The position numbers and the translations under genes were made by a program. A DNA stretch of 64,000 bases from Alisma plantago-aquatica (Eukaryota > Streptophyta > Magnoliopsida > Alismatales > Alismataceae). The stretch's first letter is position 1. Every line of letters starts with the position of its first letter. The stretch lies in the NCBI GenBank assembly GCA_963693085.1, contig OY856409.1, positions 238,258,558 through 238,322,557 on the forward strand, given 5' to 3'. A model generated the notes under the pieces. The model saw only the letters and a program-made list of their open reading frames with translations. It was not told the origin of the DNA and did not search any database. Below are positions 50,111 to 63,650 of the stretch, one piece after another.

Positions 50111-53100
50111 GTTTTAAAAAATTGCAATATTCTTTTGTAGACAAACACAAATATGGAATAGTTGCGATTAGTCCTCAAATAGGACAAACCAAATGGGATT
50201 AACTTTTGAATTTGCTTTAGGACTTTGAGAAATGTTCTCAATGTGCAAAAACTCTATGTCTTTGAAAGACCAAATTCAGAGGAACCCGCTCCAAATGTGC
50301 CTAAGGTTAAATGCATGCTTAATGGAAGCATGCCAATGATGACATAGACATTTGAATACCTAATGCTATGTTGTATGAACTTTGAGTTGCATGAACAACA
50401 TGAATACATGGACATTCTCGAGATGGTAACACATATTAAGAATCATGTAAAGCAAACAAGGTATAATATGAGTGCATAGTGACAGAGGGAGTTTCAATAG
50501 AACCCCATATGCTCAATATGATTGGACATATGGAATGACTAGGGATTCTCTTAGGTCAAGAGTTGACCATGAATATGATTATGCAAGCTTTGCATGAATC
50601 ATATAGTCAATTTATCTATTGCTTGGCATGTTGATGCCAAAGCAAGGAAGAAAAATAGACAAATCCATGATGATGATCAGTGGAAGTAAGTCCTAGGGAA
50701 AAGGCAAGGCCAAGAAGTGTTTTGAGGCTAAACTAAAGTCCAATTCTTCTACATTCAATATATGGAGAAGGGTACGTATAAAAGGAATTTTTTCTTTTAA
50801 CTTAAAGGATAAAGTGCCACCATTGTCACTTGTTTGGACATTGGAAAGGAATTATCCTCTTCATAGAGGATCTCAGGAAGAAAATAGAGATAGAGATATC
50901 TACTTCAGAACCTTAGAAGAAATAAGCTAGAACTATGCAAAGCAAGGGTTGTTGCCAATACAGTTGAGAGCTATCATTCAAGGGAACATGATAGAATTAG
51001 TGAATTGCTATTATGTACTTGCCATTAATGTAAAACATCATATGTCTTGTATGGCAGGGACATTATGTTTCATTCAAAAGATATGATCTTTTATGGAAAT
51101 GCCCTGTGTCTCATAAACTACACTTGATAGTTATAGAGAAAAATGTGTATGACACATATAATGAATGACTTAATGACTCAAACAATGTATACCTATAGCA
51201 TAGTCATCTAATGCACATAAATGATAAATGCACTTCTAGATTCCAAAATGGTGTGGTCTAGACTCTTTTGGTTATTGAACCAATAGAGACATTTAAGTCT
51301 TATTTATTGAGCAATATGACAAAATCACCTCCACGAGATGTAGTGGGAGAACAAGTGTTCTATTAGGCATAGTACATGTTGATGTATGATGGACCTTTTA
51401 GAATAAACGCTAAAGGTAATTACTAGTATCTCACTATATTTACTGATGTGATCAGCAGATATGGAAAATTGTATGTAATGAAATACAAGTATGCATCTCT
51501 TGAAGTGTTCAAGGAGATCAAAAATGAAGTACGTAACTAACTTGGTAAAAGTATTAAGATACTTCGATGTGATCAATGTTTAAATATTTTAAATCAAGAG
51601 TTTGAGGACCTTCTGGAGATATGTGATAGTATATCACAATGAACTCTGCCTGAACATGATGATGTGTCAGAAGGAAGGTATCACACCTTGTTACGGTATG
51701 ATTATCAATAAAACTAGCTAAAATACCAATTTCCTTTGGGCACATGCTACTAAAAGAATGTAGCATCTAAAATGGTTCAAAATAGACCATATGCAATATG
51801 GTATGGGAAGTGTTGCTATATGTATTTAATAGTGGTTAAAAATGAATTCTATATAAGAAAGTTGTTTCCTTAAAGGGGGCATTGTACACAAATCACACAA
51901 ATATTATTTTGTTTAATACTACTCTTATCCCAATCCTACAACAAAGTTGTTTGTTGATGTGGATGGATACATTCCTGATAAGGAACCTAGTTCCAAAGGA
52001 ATCAATGGGAGTAAAAGTAGAACTCGAAATGTTTGAGACAAATAAGAAAAATATTGATCCAAAAAGAGGTATAGTGGGAACAATCAGAATCACAAAGTGT
52101 TGTGGAATCTCATGTTCCTTATGTAACACAAAAACCTTATAGTTCTAGTGGATCATGCCTTGAGTTTAAAGGAGATATGATATCTTATAACTCAGAAAGG
52201 TGATGAGTTGATCATAATGATGAGTCAAACAAATTGACTAGAAGCTATTGAGGGACCAGAGTTTGAGATGTGGCTTTATGCCATAAGATTAATGATGGAC
52301 TCCATGTACACCAACAAGGTATGACCTTGATGGATCCACATGAAGGAGTAAAACCCATAGGGTGCATTTGGATTTTTGAGAAAAGACAAACATGGAAGGG
52401 TAGATTGGCTATGATGAGCTTCAAACAAGTTTAAATTGTTGAACATGATGAAGTCTTTTACCAATTACCATGGTTGAATCCATTAGGATCATGCTTGCAA
52501 TTGCAGCTTAGTAAGACTGTGAGATTTGGCATATGGATGTTAAAACCATATTCCATAACTGGAATAATTGTATAGGATGTGTACGTGACACAACTTAATG
52601 GTTTTATAAATCCATTAATGCAAATAAAATCTGTAATCTACAAAGGTCAATCTGTTGATTGTAGCATGCATATCGCAGCTAGAATCTTCTATTAGACAAG
52701 AAAGTCAAAGTGTTTGACTTGATTCAGAATAAAGATGAAATTTGTGATTATAAAAGATTTAGTGGGAGCATATTTATATTCTACATAATGATGTAGAATA
52801 ACATCCTTATTATGCAAATGTTAACACCTGGCAAGGAAAGTACCTTCTATGTAAAGGACTTAGGACACACATCCTATGTGATAGGAATTGAGATCTATAC
52901 AGATAGATCTATAAATCTTCTTAACCTAAGAATGAGAACATACAATGGCAGGATGTTGAAGGGTTCAAAAAGCATGATGCATTGAGAGAAAACTTGTCCA
53001 TGTTCCATGGAGTTCATCTCTCAAGATCCTAGTGTCCCAATTCTTATGAAAAACATGAACACATGGATATATGTCATATGCATTTGCAATTGGATCTATC

Positions 53101-53912
53101 ATGTATGTAGTCATCCCGTTATCTTGTATGTATTGGACATGACAAGAACATATCCCATAATTTCATATGTATTGGACATGACAAGAGGATATCCAATCAT
53201 CTCATATGTATTAGACATGATGAGAGGATATATATATACCTGTCTGGTAATCTCGTATGTATTGGACATGACGAGAAGGTATATGTCAGATGCCAGTGAG
53301 ATTCATTGGACTACCATAAAAGAACATCTTTAGGTTCTTGTGAAGCACCAAAAGGATTAGTTCCTTAGTCATGGCAATAAGGAAGAGTTGAGTGTAAAGC
53401 ATTACACCAATGCAAGCTTCCTATTCGACAAATAAATAAATCACAATCTATTTTTGTGTTTGACCTTAAAACAAGAACTGTAAGCTGGAAGGGTTCTGAG
53501 CTAATGATAGGTGTTTAAATCTACAATAAAAGTCGAGTATCTCTATGTTATGAGAACAATAGAAGATATCGTATGAAGTTCATATGGGTGAACTTATGAG
53601 AGGTTCCAATTATTGATGTCTCAGTAGAAATATTGTGATAGAAATGGATCTATATGATAGGCAAGGAATCTCAGATAGCATACTATGACATGTCCATCTC
53701 ATATGAGATGTTGTACATTGAATAGATGTGAAAATTGCAAAATACTGAATAAAAGCAAATGTTGCTAAACCTACTAGAGTGCTTACATAACAAAACATGA
53801 TGGACATGTTAAGATCACTCAGAATATGATTCATGGGTGATTGTCTCTAAGTGCAAGTGTGAGTCTATTGGTATGATTTGTGGGTGACTGTCTCTAAGTG
53901 CAACTGTGAGTC
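50111..53912 (+). pseudogene. P copy III gag-pol remnant
   Basis: Internal copy starting within the leader (310 bp later than copy II does). Gag at 50165-50750 (LRNVLNVQKLYVFERPN, MDILEMVTHIKNH), the Cassandra site empty at about 50747, integrase near 51440-51720 (KEIKNEV, QEFEDLLEICDSISQ), reverse transcriptase N-terminal block near 52300-52450 and its end block near 52840-52990 (FYVKDLGHTSYVIGIEI). The RT-RNase H junction with HWTTIKEHL is at 53007-53333. Purine-rich tracts precede the LTR at 53848-53865 and 53895-53912. Stops throughout. Confidence 0.88.
53127..53275 (+). repeat. In-frame 13-residue repeat expansion in copia RT-RNase H region
   Basis: Four tandem units with core tatgtattggacatgac start at 53127, 53166, 53205 and 53256 (spacing 39, 39, 51 bp) and translate as variants of ISYVLDMTRGYPI. 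The last unit leads into RRYMSDASEIHWTTIK, the conserved copia sequence after CTRPDISYA..SRY. Copy II has the same four units at 47817, 47856, 47895 and 47944. The minus-strand element M shows only one recognisable unit (near 60560-60600). Confidence 0.88.
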
Positions 53913-54642
53913 TATTGGTATGTCTGCCTAGAGAGCCAATCATGTGATGATTGGAGTGATGCATTAGATATTCGATTTGATAAATCATAAAGGTAATTCC
54001 ATCTATTATGTTCATCTCATTCTTGAGACGATGACACAAACGTAAGTAGATGTCTAGAGAATATTGATACTCCATGTCATATGTCTTCAAGTACGTGACT
54101 TGGAAGATGAGATCATGCGAATGTTAAGAGTTCATACATCCTTGTTATGTCCCTAGTAAGTTATTATTGTGGAAGCAAATAGAGAACAATAATACACAAG
54201 ACTAGAGTGTGTTGACTGATGATAGAGTCTTATTAGTCATGGTATGTGATATCAAGTCATGCACACATATACATGTTAGTGAACAGTGTATCAGACAGAC
54301 CCACACTGAGAGTGATACATGGAAACCATGGAATTATAGTCAGAATCATCTCTCATGGTGATGGTAGTGATTCTGACCTAAAATCACTTCACTCATCACA
54401 TGTCGTTGGGTACACTTTGACATCATTAAATGCACTCCTAAAACATGGGTTGTTATAACGGTGATGATTGGGAGACTTTGACACATGGGGATAGACTATA
54501 AGTGACAGAGATGTGATTTGTCCCTCCTACTAGAGATTGATATCCATGGCCCCTTGATAAGCAAAACTGAGAGTGTACGGCCATACCCATGTGATTCAAT
54601 ATATGATATGTGAACTCACATGCATCTTAGATAGTCTTCTCT
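53913..54642 (+). repeat. P 3' LTR, left part
   Basis: Begins tattggtatgtctgcc. A false LTR start with its purine tract (53848-53875) lies 47 bp upstream. It is interrupted at 54642 by a solo LTR and continues at 58378. Confidence 0.9.
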
Positions 54643-57600
54643 TGTCACACCCACATCCCACGATTACCACTAATCATGATATTAGGGCATAACTATGAGG
54701 ATTAAACTTAATACAAAGTTCATTCCTGACTTTTCCTTTTTATTTCAAATTCTTTGTTTTCTTGCATTCAATCACATAAACAAACTTTACAAGAGAATTA
54801 AACTTTTATTACTCTAATATGATCTCAACATTAATGATACACATCCATATATTCATTATATTTCTCACACTTCCATGTACATATGACATGATAATCAAAT
54901 ACATTCTCTCTTATCAAGGAAACAAAGATACAAAACATCAATTATAACTCTCTCACATCTATACAAGGGCCTAGAATGATAGGGACCGACTGAACTTAAC
55001 TAATCTCATACTTAACTCATGTGGTAGATCTACTATGATGCTTTGACCTTCTTCAAGTCCATGTGGTTTCCCTAAAAATTTTGAGTAGAGGGGTGAGCCT
55101 ACTCGCTCAGTGAATGAGAACTTCGAAGAAACAATCTAAAGCACTGATATAATTATAGTTATACCTTTGAGAAACTGATATCAATTATAACAACAGTAAT
55201 TACTACACTAAGCAGATCTAAAACAATACAGTTAAAATAACAGAGAATGTAAATATTGCATTTAAAGAACAACTACTATGAAACTGTATTCAAATCATTC
55301 TTAACTCTTTTTACTTATAAGAAACTCTTTAAACCTATATGATCATATTTTAGCTTCTTCCCTGATCATATGCAGTGTACTATACATATGAGACTCGTAG
55401 TGCACTACGATCACACTGTACAAGACTTAGCGGACACACCTGAGAAATGCTAAGTTTGACTACTCTCCTGGTCTGCAATAGGGAAATGACTCTCTGGCCT
55501 AAACTGGACTCCTCTAACCTAAGAACACATGCGGAGAGTCAAGCCACCTCTTGGCTTTTCTGTACTCTAGTGCCACCAAGACTTCTGGTTGATGTTTGAC
55601 ACGCTTTTCTTTACTCTAGTGCCACCAGGACTTCTGGTTGATGTTGGACACTATAAACTATAATTTAAGGAGACTTCCACTAGGGCTTCGTCCCCCATGC
55701 CACCTGATAGCACGTTCTGACCCCCGTATACTGGACGTTGCCAGGGTTAGGTCATTTCACCCCTAAGGCGCAGACCTCACATAGGGGCTCTACGGTGTTC
55801 AGGGCTCCTAAGTCTATTATTTTATTATTCCTAGAAATCTCTTTTCTAGATTGTACCCTTCTCTTACTTATACTTGACTCTGGTATCTCTATGGTGTCAC
55901 ATCTACTTATTTGAAGTTATAATACAACATGTATATCATTCTAAACTTGGCAGAGTAGTATATTCAAAACACTATAATATACTGAGTAATCAACATACTA
56001 TACATGCAGGAAAACTTAAATTCTTAAATAAACAGATTACATGTCCACTTGGCACATACACACTAGAATCATGCAATTTATCATCTTATTACACTGATAA
56101 GAGTTAATTATTTGACATATGAGTAATAGTCAATAACACCTGTAACTTATCTGTAATTTCTCAAAGAACGTGCATATCAACCCAAATCTTGAGTTGTACA
56201 TCTCATAACTCAATTAAGAGTTAATTACTTATCATGACAAGAATTATTAATAATAACTGAGAACATTGATATCACAATACTTGATTCATTGAACACCCTA
56301 CCCTTAGGGTTTCATTTAATCACAACAAATGCTACAAAGAAAGGTGTAATACATCTATCATGTACTTTTCAAATCTTTACAACACATGATACATGGGATC
56401 TCAATCCCTTATCACATTACTGGGAATTCTCACATCATTATCATAATTACTGGATCTGGGTAGTCAACCCCTTAGATCATCACATTAGCATTGTTACCTC
56501 TGTAACAGGTAACCATTACCTCTAGGTCCTTAGACCAAGGTATTCATTTCACTGGTTGTACAAGTATTCTCATGGCTCACAAGGCCATCATCACACATCT
56601 TATCACCTCTCACTAGGAAAAAACTTATTCCCATGGCTCCCATAAAGATTTCATGCGACATAAACATTCACTGAATAAAGACTACTATCAACAAATCATA
56701 TAAAACCAATATATGTATGAAACCTTGGAACTGAGCTGAATTTGGGTTTCCATGCCATTCATTGGGATATCATGCATCAATAATAACATTGAATAAATAA
56801 AGTCTATCATGTCAATAAAATCCCTTCAAATGGATTTCACGATATCTATTCGCAAATATCCAACTTTCCTCGCATCTAGGGTTTCACCCTCTTCACTGAG
56901 ATACCAAACAAGCACTACTCACTTTAAATGAAATCCAAGACAATATCTGACATATGTGTACTATGAATTCAGATACACAATCATTCATAACCAAGGGAAA
57001 CTAGATAAACAAATTTCTCTATTTAATTATACAGCAATTTCAGTCATAGACAAATTCCCTATATTTCATTTTACTCTTATAACCTCTGTGAATACTAAGG
57101 GAATTCTCATTAGGTTGTATTGTATACATTTATAATATGATTTTATCATCTTAAATTCATTCAAACAAAGGAAGATTCCATTTCATATCATTTTGCAACA
57201 ACTTAGATCAAATAGACAATTCAGGCTTTGTAATCGCATACTAAGAAATTAAAGGCTATGGATGAATTAATCAAATTTTGTGCAATATACTATTTAAAGG
57301 AAGTTCCCGCTCACCCTAAGGTGTGAAAACACCTTAAAAATGCAGATCATCCCTGAAAATCTCAATATCATATCAAATCCCTAGCAATTCACCCAATCCT
57401 TCTTCCATTCAACTCAAAAACCCTAAATATGAGGGATTATGAAGAAAGAGTGAGAAAAGGGCAAATTTTGATAACATTTTGGATAAAATCAGGGGAGGGA
57501 TAGAATCTTGACATGTGAGATAAGATTCACCATAAAAGGCTATGCAAAGAAGCTAAACTTACTTGATTTCATCATATCTCAGATAGAGAAACCCTAATTC

Positions 57601-58372
57601 AACAATTCCACCACTTTCTCCTCTCAAACCCTAATTGTCTCTCTCTCTCTCTAGGATTTCATTTCTTTGGAATGAATTACAAATTATTAGAGCTTATAGG
57701 GTGTTAGGTTGACCATATAGAGCAATTGAGCTTCTTGGGTCAATTGCACATTGACCCCTCATTATACTTTCTCTTATTTCAACTGAATTTTCTATTATAA
57801 AACTATTACTGTAATTCTTGTATTTCAGAGATCAGACCTTCTCCAAAAATTATGAAAATTTATCATGATGTCTGAAATACACTTTCAGAGCTCCAGTAAT
57901 TTTTTAGATCATTCAGAGTTACCAATAAATAAATAAAACAAACAATATACTACTGAACAACATTCTATCAGCATGGTCAGTTGAAGTATATCTCGACCGA
58001 GAATGACTTTAAAAGAACATCCAAATATTCTGAAATTTTTCACTAAAATTCATGATTGAGTTATACATATTATATCCAAATTTGAGTTCAATCATAGTTA
58101 CAAATAAAATACTAAAAATCATTTAGTGAGACACTTTACTTATCAAATTTTGTATTCATATATCATCAAAACCCTAATTTGGGCCGATTAGGGTTATATT
58201 TCTCAAACCCTATTTCTCAAAGTAAAAGCACACTTAAAGTTCTTATTATATTTCAAACATGATAATTGAATTATCATCATTAATTATATTTAAGAAATTA
58301 TCCATCCAATTAAGCACGTAATCATCCAAGTAAACCCTAGTTTACCAATTAAGCTCAGATGTGGTCATAACA
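54643..58372 (-). mobile_element. 3.7 kb chromovirus-type solo LTR
   Basis: 3730 bp, tgtcacaccc...gtcataaca, with flanks tctct (54638-54642) and actct (58373-58377), a 5-bp duplication with one mismatch. On the minus strand it begins TGTTATGACCACATC and ends GGGATGTGGGTGTGACA, typical of Tekay/Del LTRs, and its size fits. It is a different family from the chromovirus at 25031. No gene was found in it; a (TC)n tract lies at 57636-57651. Confidence 0.8.
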
Positions 58373-58377
58373 ACTCT

Positions 58378-60123
58378 AGTTCAAGGAACATAGATTGAAC
58401 GTTGAGAGAATGATGATTCCATGCCTAGAGTTCAATATGAATATCAGAGACAAGTGAACTATATGATCATAATAACACTAATCATAGATTATAGGTTGAA
58501 GTTGTTCTCTAACTTTCTAAATTACTTGGGTAGCAATGATGTGTGACTAGGCACCGCTCTTTGCTTGTGATGTCATAAGTTGTTATGGACATTCACTGCC
58601 AATGTAATTCTGGACATATAGGGTCACACACATAAGATACACTTGGATTAAAGGAGTATACTCATGAATGATGTTTAGATTGAATGATAAAGGTGTTTAG
58701 GTATTCAAATAAAAAATAGATCAACTGACTGCACTCAGAATCATCAAGTTCAAGTGTTGAACTGACTGATTAGAGTGTCAAGTTGATTGAAATTGATTAC
58801 TAAAGTGTTTAGGTATTCAATTTACACAACAACAACTAACTACACTGCCAAAGAACCATCTCAAGTGTTGATACGGGCGTATGGGGTGCCAAATGGCCGT
58901 CTCAAGTGTTGAGACGAGCATCTGGTTTATCAGGCTAGTTGGAACAATGTTGGCTTCCCAAACTAAGGTGAACCGACCGTTTCATAATGGTGAATTGACC
59001 AGCTCGACTCGGCTCACCAGACGACCATCTAGGTGAGTGATATGATCTTTTCACATGTGCAAAATCACTCCGTTAGGCCGGGGAAGGTTCTGGATACTTT
59101 CCCAAATTCATTTGGATTGCACAATACTTGTTGTGCAAGAAAAATCAATGTTTAACATTATTTAGAAGTGAATTGCTGATTTTGTGTGCAAATAGGAAAC
59201 TATAGAAGCATGAAATGACCATTTTTCACTACGAAATGACTGTCTCATGCATGAGACGACCATTTCCCAGTGCAAGACGATCATCTCACCGTCTGCAGAT
59301 TCTAGAACATTAATGTTTCAGGACCCTTCAACTCCCACATCATCTGGGAACCCTGACCATACCCTCTACTATAAATAGAGGGGTATTGGGGGTTTCTCAA
59401 CACACGCAATTGGGATCAGTGACCCTGACAGTTGTTGTCCTCTTTGGTTGTGGTAACTATGAGAGCCCAAGAAAATCCTACCCGACTAGGCAGGGATAGA
59501 GAGGGAGGAGAAACTGAGATTAGTTGGTGTGGGAGAGCATTTTGGCAACTAGTACGCTAACAAAAGGGGACAACTCCTTCTTGTTGGATCTGGAAGCACA
59601 ACATGGAGTTTCCGGTGGTCCACATGGACTACTCTAGGGGCAGGATTACTTTGGCTACTGCTAGGAGGACAATGTCAACTTGCAGGCCATGGTGAAACTG
59701 AGATTAGTTGGTGTAGGAGAGCATTTCAGTGACTAGTATGCTAACAAAAGGGGACAACTCCTCCTTGTTGGCTCTGGAAGAACAACATGGAGTTTTTGGT
59801 GGTCAGCATGGACTACTCTAGAGGCAGGATTACTTTGGCTACTGCTAGGAGGACAACATCAACCTACAGGCCATGGCGAGTCCACAGGAGGCGCTGTAGG
59901 AGCTGTTCGAGTCTGTCGTCTGTGGTGAAGACTAGGAGCTGCACAAACACTATCCAAAGTTGTGATTGTAGGGTGATGTCGCTAACTTACTCCACGACCA
60001 AGTATAATCTTGCAACCCTTTCTTCCTAGATACATTGTTGTTTATGAGATTCTACTGGTTTATGGGAAACATGCAAATATATTTTTGTTTCCGCTGCCTA
60101 TATCTGCACTTGATTTCCCAACA
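58378..60123 (+). repeat. P 3' LTR, right part with TATA box
   Basis: Resumes with agttcaaggaacatagattg. TATA box tataaata at 59370-59377. U3 units of about 21 bp with gacgaccattt cores at 59212-59290. It ends cccaaca at 60123. Together with 53913-54642 it is the 3' LTR of P. Confidence 0.9.
59511..59878 (+). repeat. 184-bp tandem duplication in the 3' LTR
   Basis: Two units, 59511-59694 and 59695-59878, both starting aaactgagattagttggtgt and ending gccatggtg/gccatggcg. The 5' LTR (37440-37620) and the solo LTR have one copy. Confidence 0.92.
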
Positions 60124-63100
60124 CTTGTTTTCTTATCTCTTTGCTCTAAGATGAAACCATCATAATACGGTATTTTATATTCATTTCCTAACAAGTAACT
60201 CCATTGTTGTCACAGTATCACTACTGAGTCATCAATGATTGGAACATCCATAAGTAAATCATATCAATTTTTAGATCCATATAGTATCACTCTATGTTCA
60301 CAACACAAGTATACTCGACTTCTATTGTAGAATACAATTAATGGCTATTAGTTTGGAACCCTTCCAACTAACAACATTTCTCCTATTAAATAAAACATGT
60401 TTCAATTTGCGATCACTTTGTCATTATGGAAGCTTGCATCTATGTAACCTTTTACATCCAACTCTTCTTTTATTACTATCCTTATTGACTAGCAATCTAT
60501 CCTTAAGTACTTCTCAAGTACTAACTGATGTCTTTAATGACATTCCAATAATCCTTATCGGAATTTAGTATCATCTTATCATGTCTAATACATACAAGAT
60601 TATCTGGGATAAACACTTTTATAACATTTGTGATAGATCCATTGCTACAACCTTTGGCATCTTAATCATGTCATTTTCATTCTTCGCAAGAATTGGAACA
60701 TGTGGTTCATGAGAGACCAATCTGGATTCTCTCTCATTGAATCATTCAATGTTTAACTCTTTCAACATATTGCTGTTGTATGTACTCAAACTTCCATTGT
60801 GAAACATTAAAGAACTATATCATAGGTCTTGATCCTTATCTCATAATATGTTTCACTTAATCTATCATTGTTGAAGGGATTTTCATGCCAGATATCAATA
60901 TTCACAATATTGAGGTGTCATTCCTCATCATATGTGGAATACGAATACATGCTCCAAATAAATCTTTTGTAATCACAAATTTCATCTTCATCTTGATTCA
61001 AGTCAAACTCTTTGATTATCTTGTCAAATCAAAAGATCCCATTTCTAAGATGCTTATTTCAATCCCAGATTGAACTTTGTAGTTCCTAGACTTGATTTGC
61101 ATTCTTGAAGTTATAAAACCTTTTAGGTTGTGTCATGTACACATTCTCTGATGTATTCCCTTTAAGGAATCTAATTTTATCTTTATATTCCACATCTAAT
61201 AGTCTATTTTAACTACAACAACAAGCATAGAAATTGGTAAAGGAGTTTGCATCATGTTCAACAACTTGAACTGATTTTAAAACTTTATTCAACCAATATG
61301 TGCTTTTATGTTATCCATGTAGGTCTTTACCATAAGACCTTATTGCACCCTTTAGGTATCACCCCTTTAGGTGGCCCTATCAAGGTCCTACCTTGTTAGC
61401 TTACATGGAATACATAATGGCCTTGAGCCATTACTCAGATTATGGTATTTAATAGTTTCTAATTGATTAGTTGGCTCATCCTATCATGACCAACCCATGT
61501 GAGTTGTTGGATTCACAATCCTCCAATCTCATACATGTTCTACTAGAACTATTTTGCTCTGTGTAATATGATGAACTCAAGATTCCACAACAACTTGTGA
61601 TTCTCTTACTTATCATTGTACCTCTTTGTTGACCTTGAACATTTTGAGTTCTACTTTTACTCCTACTGATTATTTAGGAACTCAGTTATCCTATTAACAA
61701 AACAATTTTTTTATCAGATTGGGATTATAGTAACATTCAACAATTATGGTTTGTGTATAAACCTTTTCAAGAAACTTCTTTCTCACTGTAGGTTTCAATC
61801 CTTTACACATATTGGGACATTCCCAAATCATATCATATATTAGGTCTTATAAACCATTCAGATGGTACGTTATTTAGTGATTATATATTTATGAGGGTAT
61901 AAGAAGATTAGATTTAATTCATAATTATATCACGACTCAGCATGATGTAATTCCTTCATTCTGACACATCATCATGTTCATATGAATTTGACTTGTGATA
62001 CATTATCACATTTCATCCTGAAGGTTCTAAAGGTATTGACGTAAAGTATTTCAACATTTGATCTTATCAAAGTTTCTTAATACTTACATAAAAGTCATAC
62101 TTCATTTATAATCTTCTTGAACATTTCTAGCAATTTTCATTTTATTGAGTACTTATCATCATATTACTAGTAAATGAATATGAGGTATAAGTAATTATCT
62201 ACATCATTCATTCCATAAGATCTTCATGCATCACATGTACGAGGTCTAATGGAAGGCTTATCCTCCCACTAAATCTAGTGAAGGATGTAATGTCATATTG
62301 TGCATAAATAAGGTTTTGCATGTTTCCTTAGGTTCGATAACCAAGGGAATCTAGATTAACATCAATATGTATTCTAGACATGCACTTCTTATATATACGT
62401 TCAAGTAGACTATTGCTAATGATAGTCTTGGGTTATCAATTATAATCTTTGGGTATTAACGTTATAAAAAATCATCTCAAAGTCTTTACAAAGATCATTT
62501 GGATGTTTGGGCGTTGTCATGCAAGATCATATCTTTTGAGATAAAACATTAATATTTCCCTTTTTTTATTTATCATCCTTGTCATACAATATGATTAAAG
62601 TAAATGTTTTTATTTGATGGCATAATGAAATAGTAGTTCTACTAACTCTATTACATGTTCATTGGTCTAAGATAAATTTAAATGTAGACTAAATCTTCTG
62701 CAGCTCTTACTCCGCCTTATCCATCTTTGTCCTTCCATGAAGGCTTTTACTTCTTGTCAAATCCTGCATGTCAAGTATGTCCGATCTGCATTTGGTATCA
62801 CATACCAAAATGAAGAAGTAATAAAATTTATCTTATAATGTTTATACCTGAAGTGGAGGCCTCAGTGCCTTCCTTCATCTTCTTTAATTTCTCTAATAAG
62901 AGTGGGCAATTTCTCTTCCAATTTCCAGTCTGGTGACAATGGTGACAATCGCCTCTTATTTTCTTCACTCCTCCTTTTGCTTTGAGATCTGAAGACTTGG
63001 GCTTCTGGCTAGATTTAGAACTCTTCTAAGCTTTGCCTTTTCCTTTAGACTTCCCCTTTGTATTCCTAATCATTATCACAGACTTGGGATTGTTTTTCTT

Positions 63101-63650
63101 CATTTGTGTCTCAGCTGTTGTAGTTCATGCCAAACTGGCTGTAAGATTCTAGAAGAGACTGTAGAATCACATCAGTGGCTAACTCTTGACCCAAGTGGAA
63201 CCCCAGTCTAGCTAGGTTCTCCACATACCCAATGAGTTTGAGTACATGAGGACCTACTGGGTCACCTTCTACAATGTTATATTTGAATAGTGTCTTGGTG
63301 ACATCATATCTTTCTTGTCCTACCTTATCTTTGAACATGTTCTTGAGATGTGTGACCATCTCAATCACATCCATGTTCTCATGCCTCCTCTACAACTCAT
63401 AGTTCATGGGGCATAGCATCAGATATTTGACATCCATGACATCTTCAATATGCTTCTTATAAGCAACCTTGTCAGTCCTTGGTGTATTTTGAGGTGGTTC
63501 CTTTATTTCTAGCATCTCTAGGATATAGACCTTGCGCTCCTATGTGAGAAAGATTCTCAACGTCCTAAACCAGTCATGGAAGTTGTTCCCAGTTAGTTTG
63601 TCCTTCTCAAGGATTGGTCGCAGAGAAAAATGATTGTTGTTCTTTGCTAT
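60124..63650 (-). pseudogene. Copia element M gag-pol
   Basis: Minus-strand copia of the same family as P but more diverged. Gag: LRPILEKDKLTGNNFHDWFR (near 63640-63580), then KVYILEM, and 63374-63111 with MDVIEMVTHLKNMFKDKVG ... ILQSLLESYSQFGMNY. The zinc knuckle near 62940-62900 reads CHHCHQTGNWKRNC, with Asn where His is expected. Pol is scattered over frames: the reverse transcriptase N-terminal block lies near 61400-61250 and nucleotide similarity to 51980-52140 is clear at 61700-61550. The 3' end runs to 60124 and continues at 23392 after element P. Stops in all domains. Confidence 0.88.

Larger units (their letters stand above)
23393..60123 (+). mobile_element. Composite copia element P (36.7 kb with nested insertions)
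   Basis: A Ty1/copia element inserted into the 3' part of M. It begins tgttggtatg at 23393 and ends gatttcccaaca at 60123. The flanks catgt (23388-23392) and cttgt (60124-60128) form a 5-bp duplication with one mismatch, and M's sequence is continuous across it. It contains: 5' LTR (23393-25030 plus 37322-37865), primer site, internal copy I, a 30-bp LTR remnant, internal copy II, a truncated LTR, internal copy III and a 3' LTR (53913-54642 plus 58378-60123). Nested within are a chromovirus, three solo LTRs, two Cassandra copies and a LINE. No copy retains an intact gag or pol. Confidence 0.88.
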
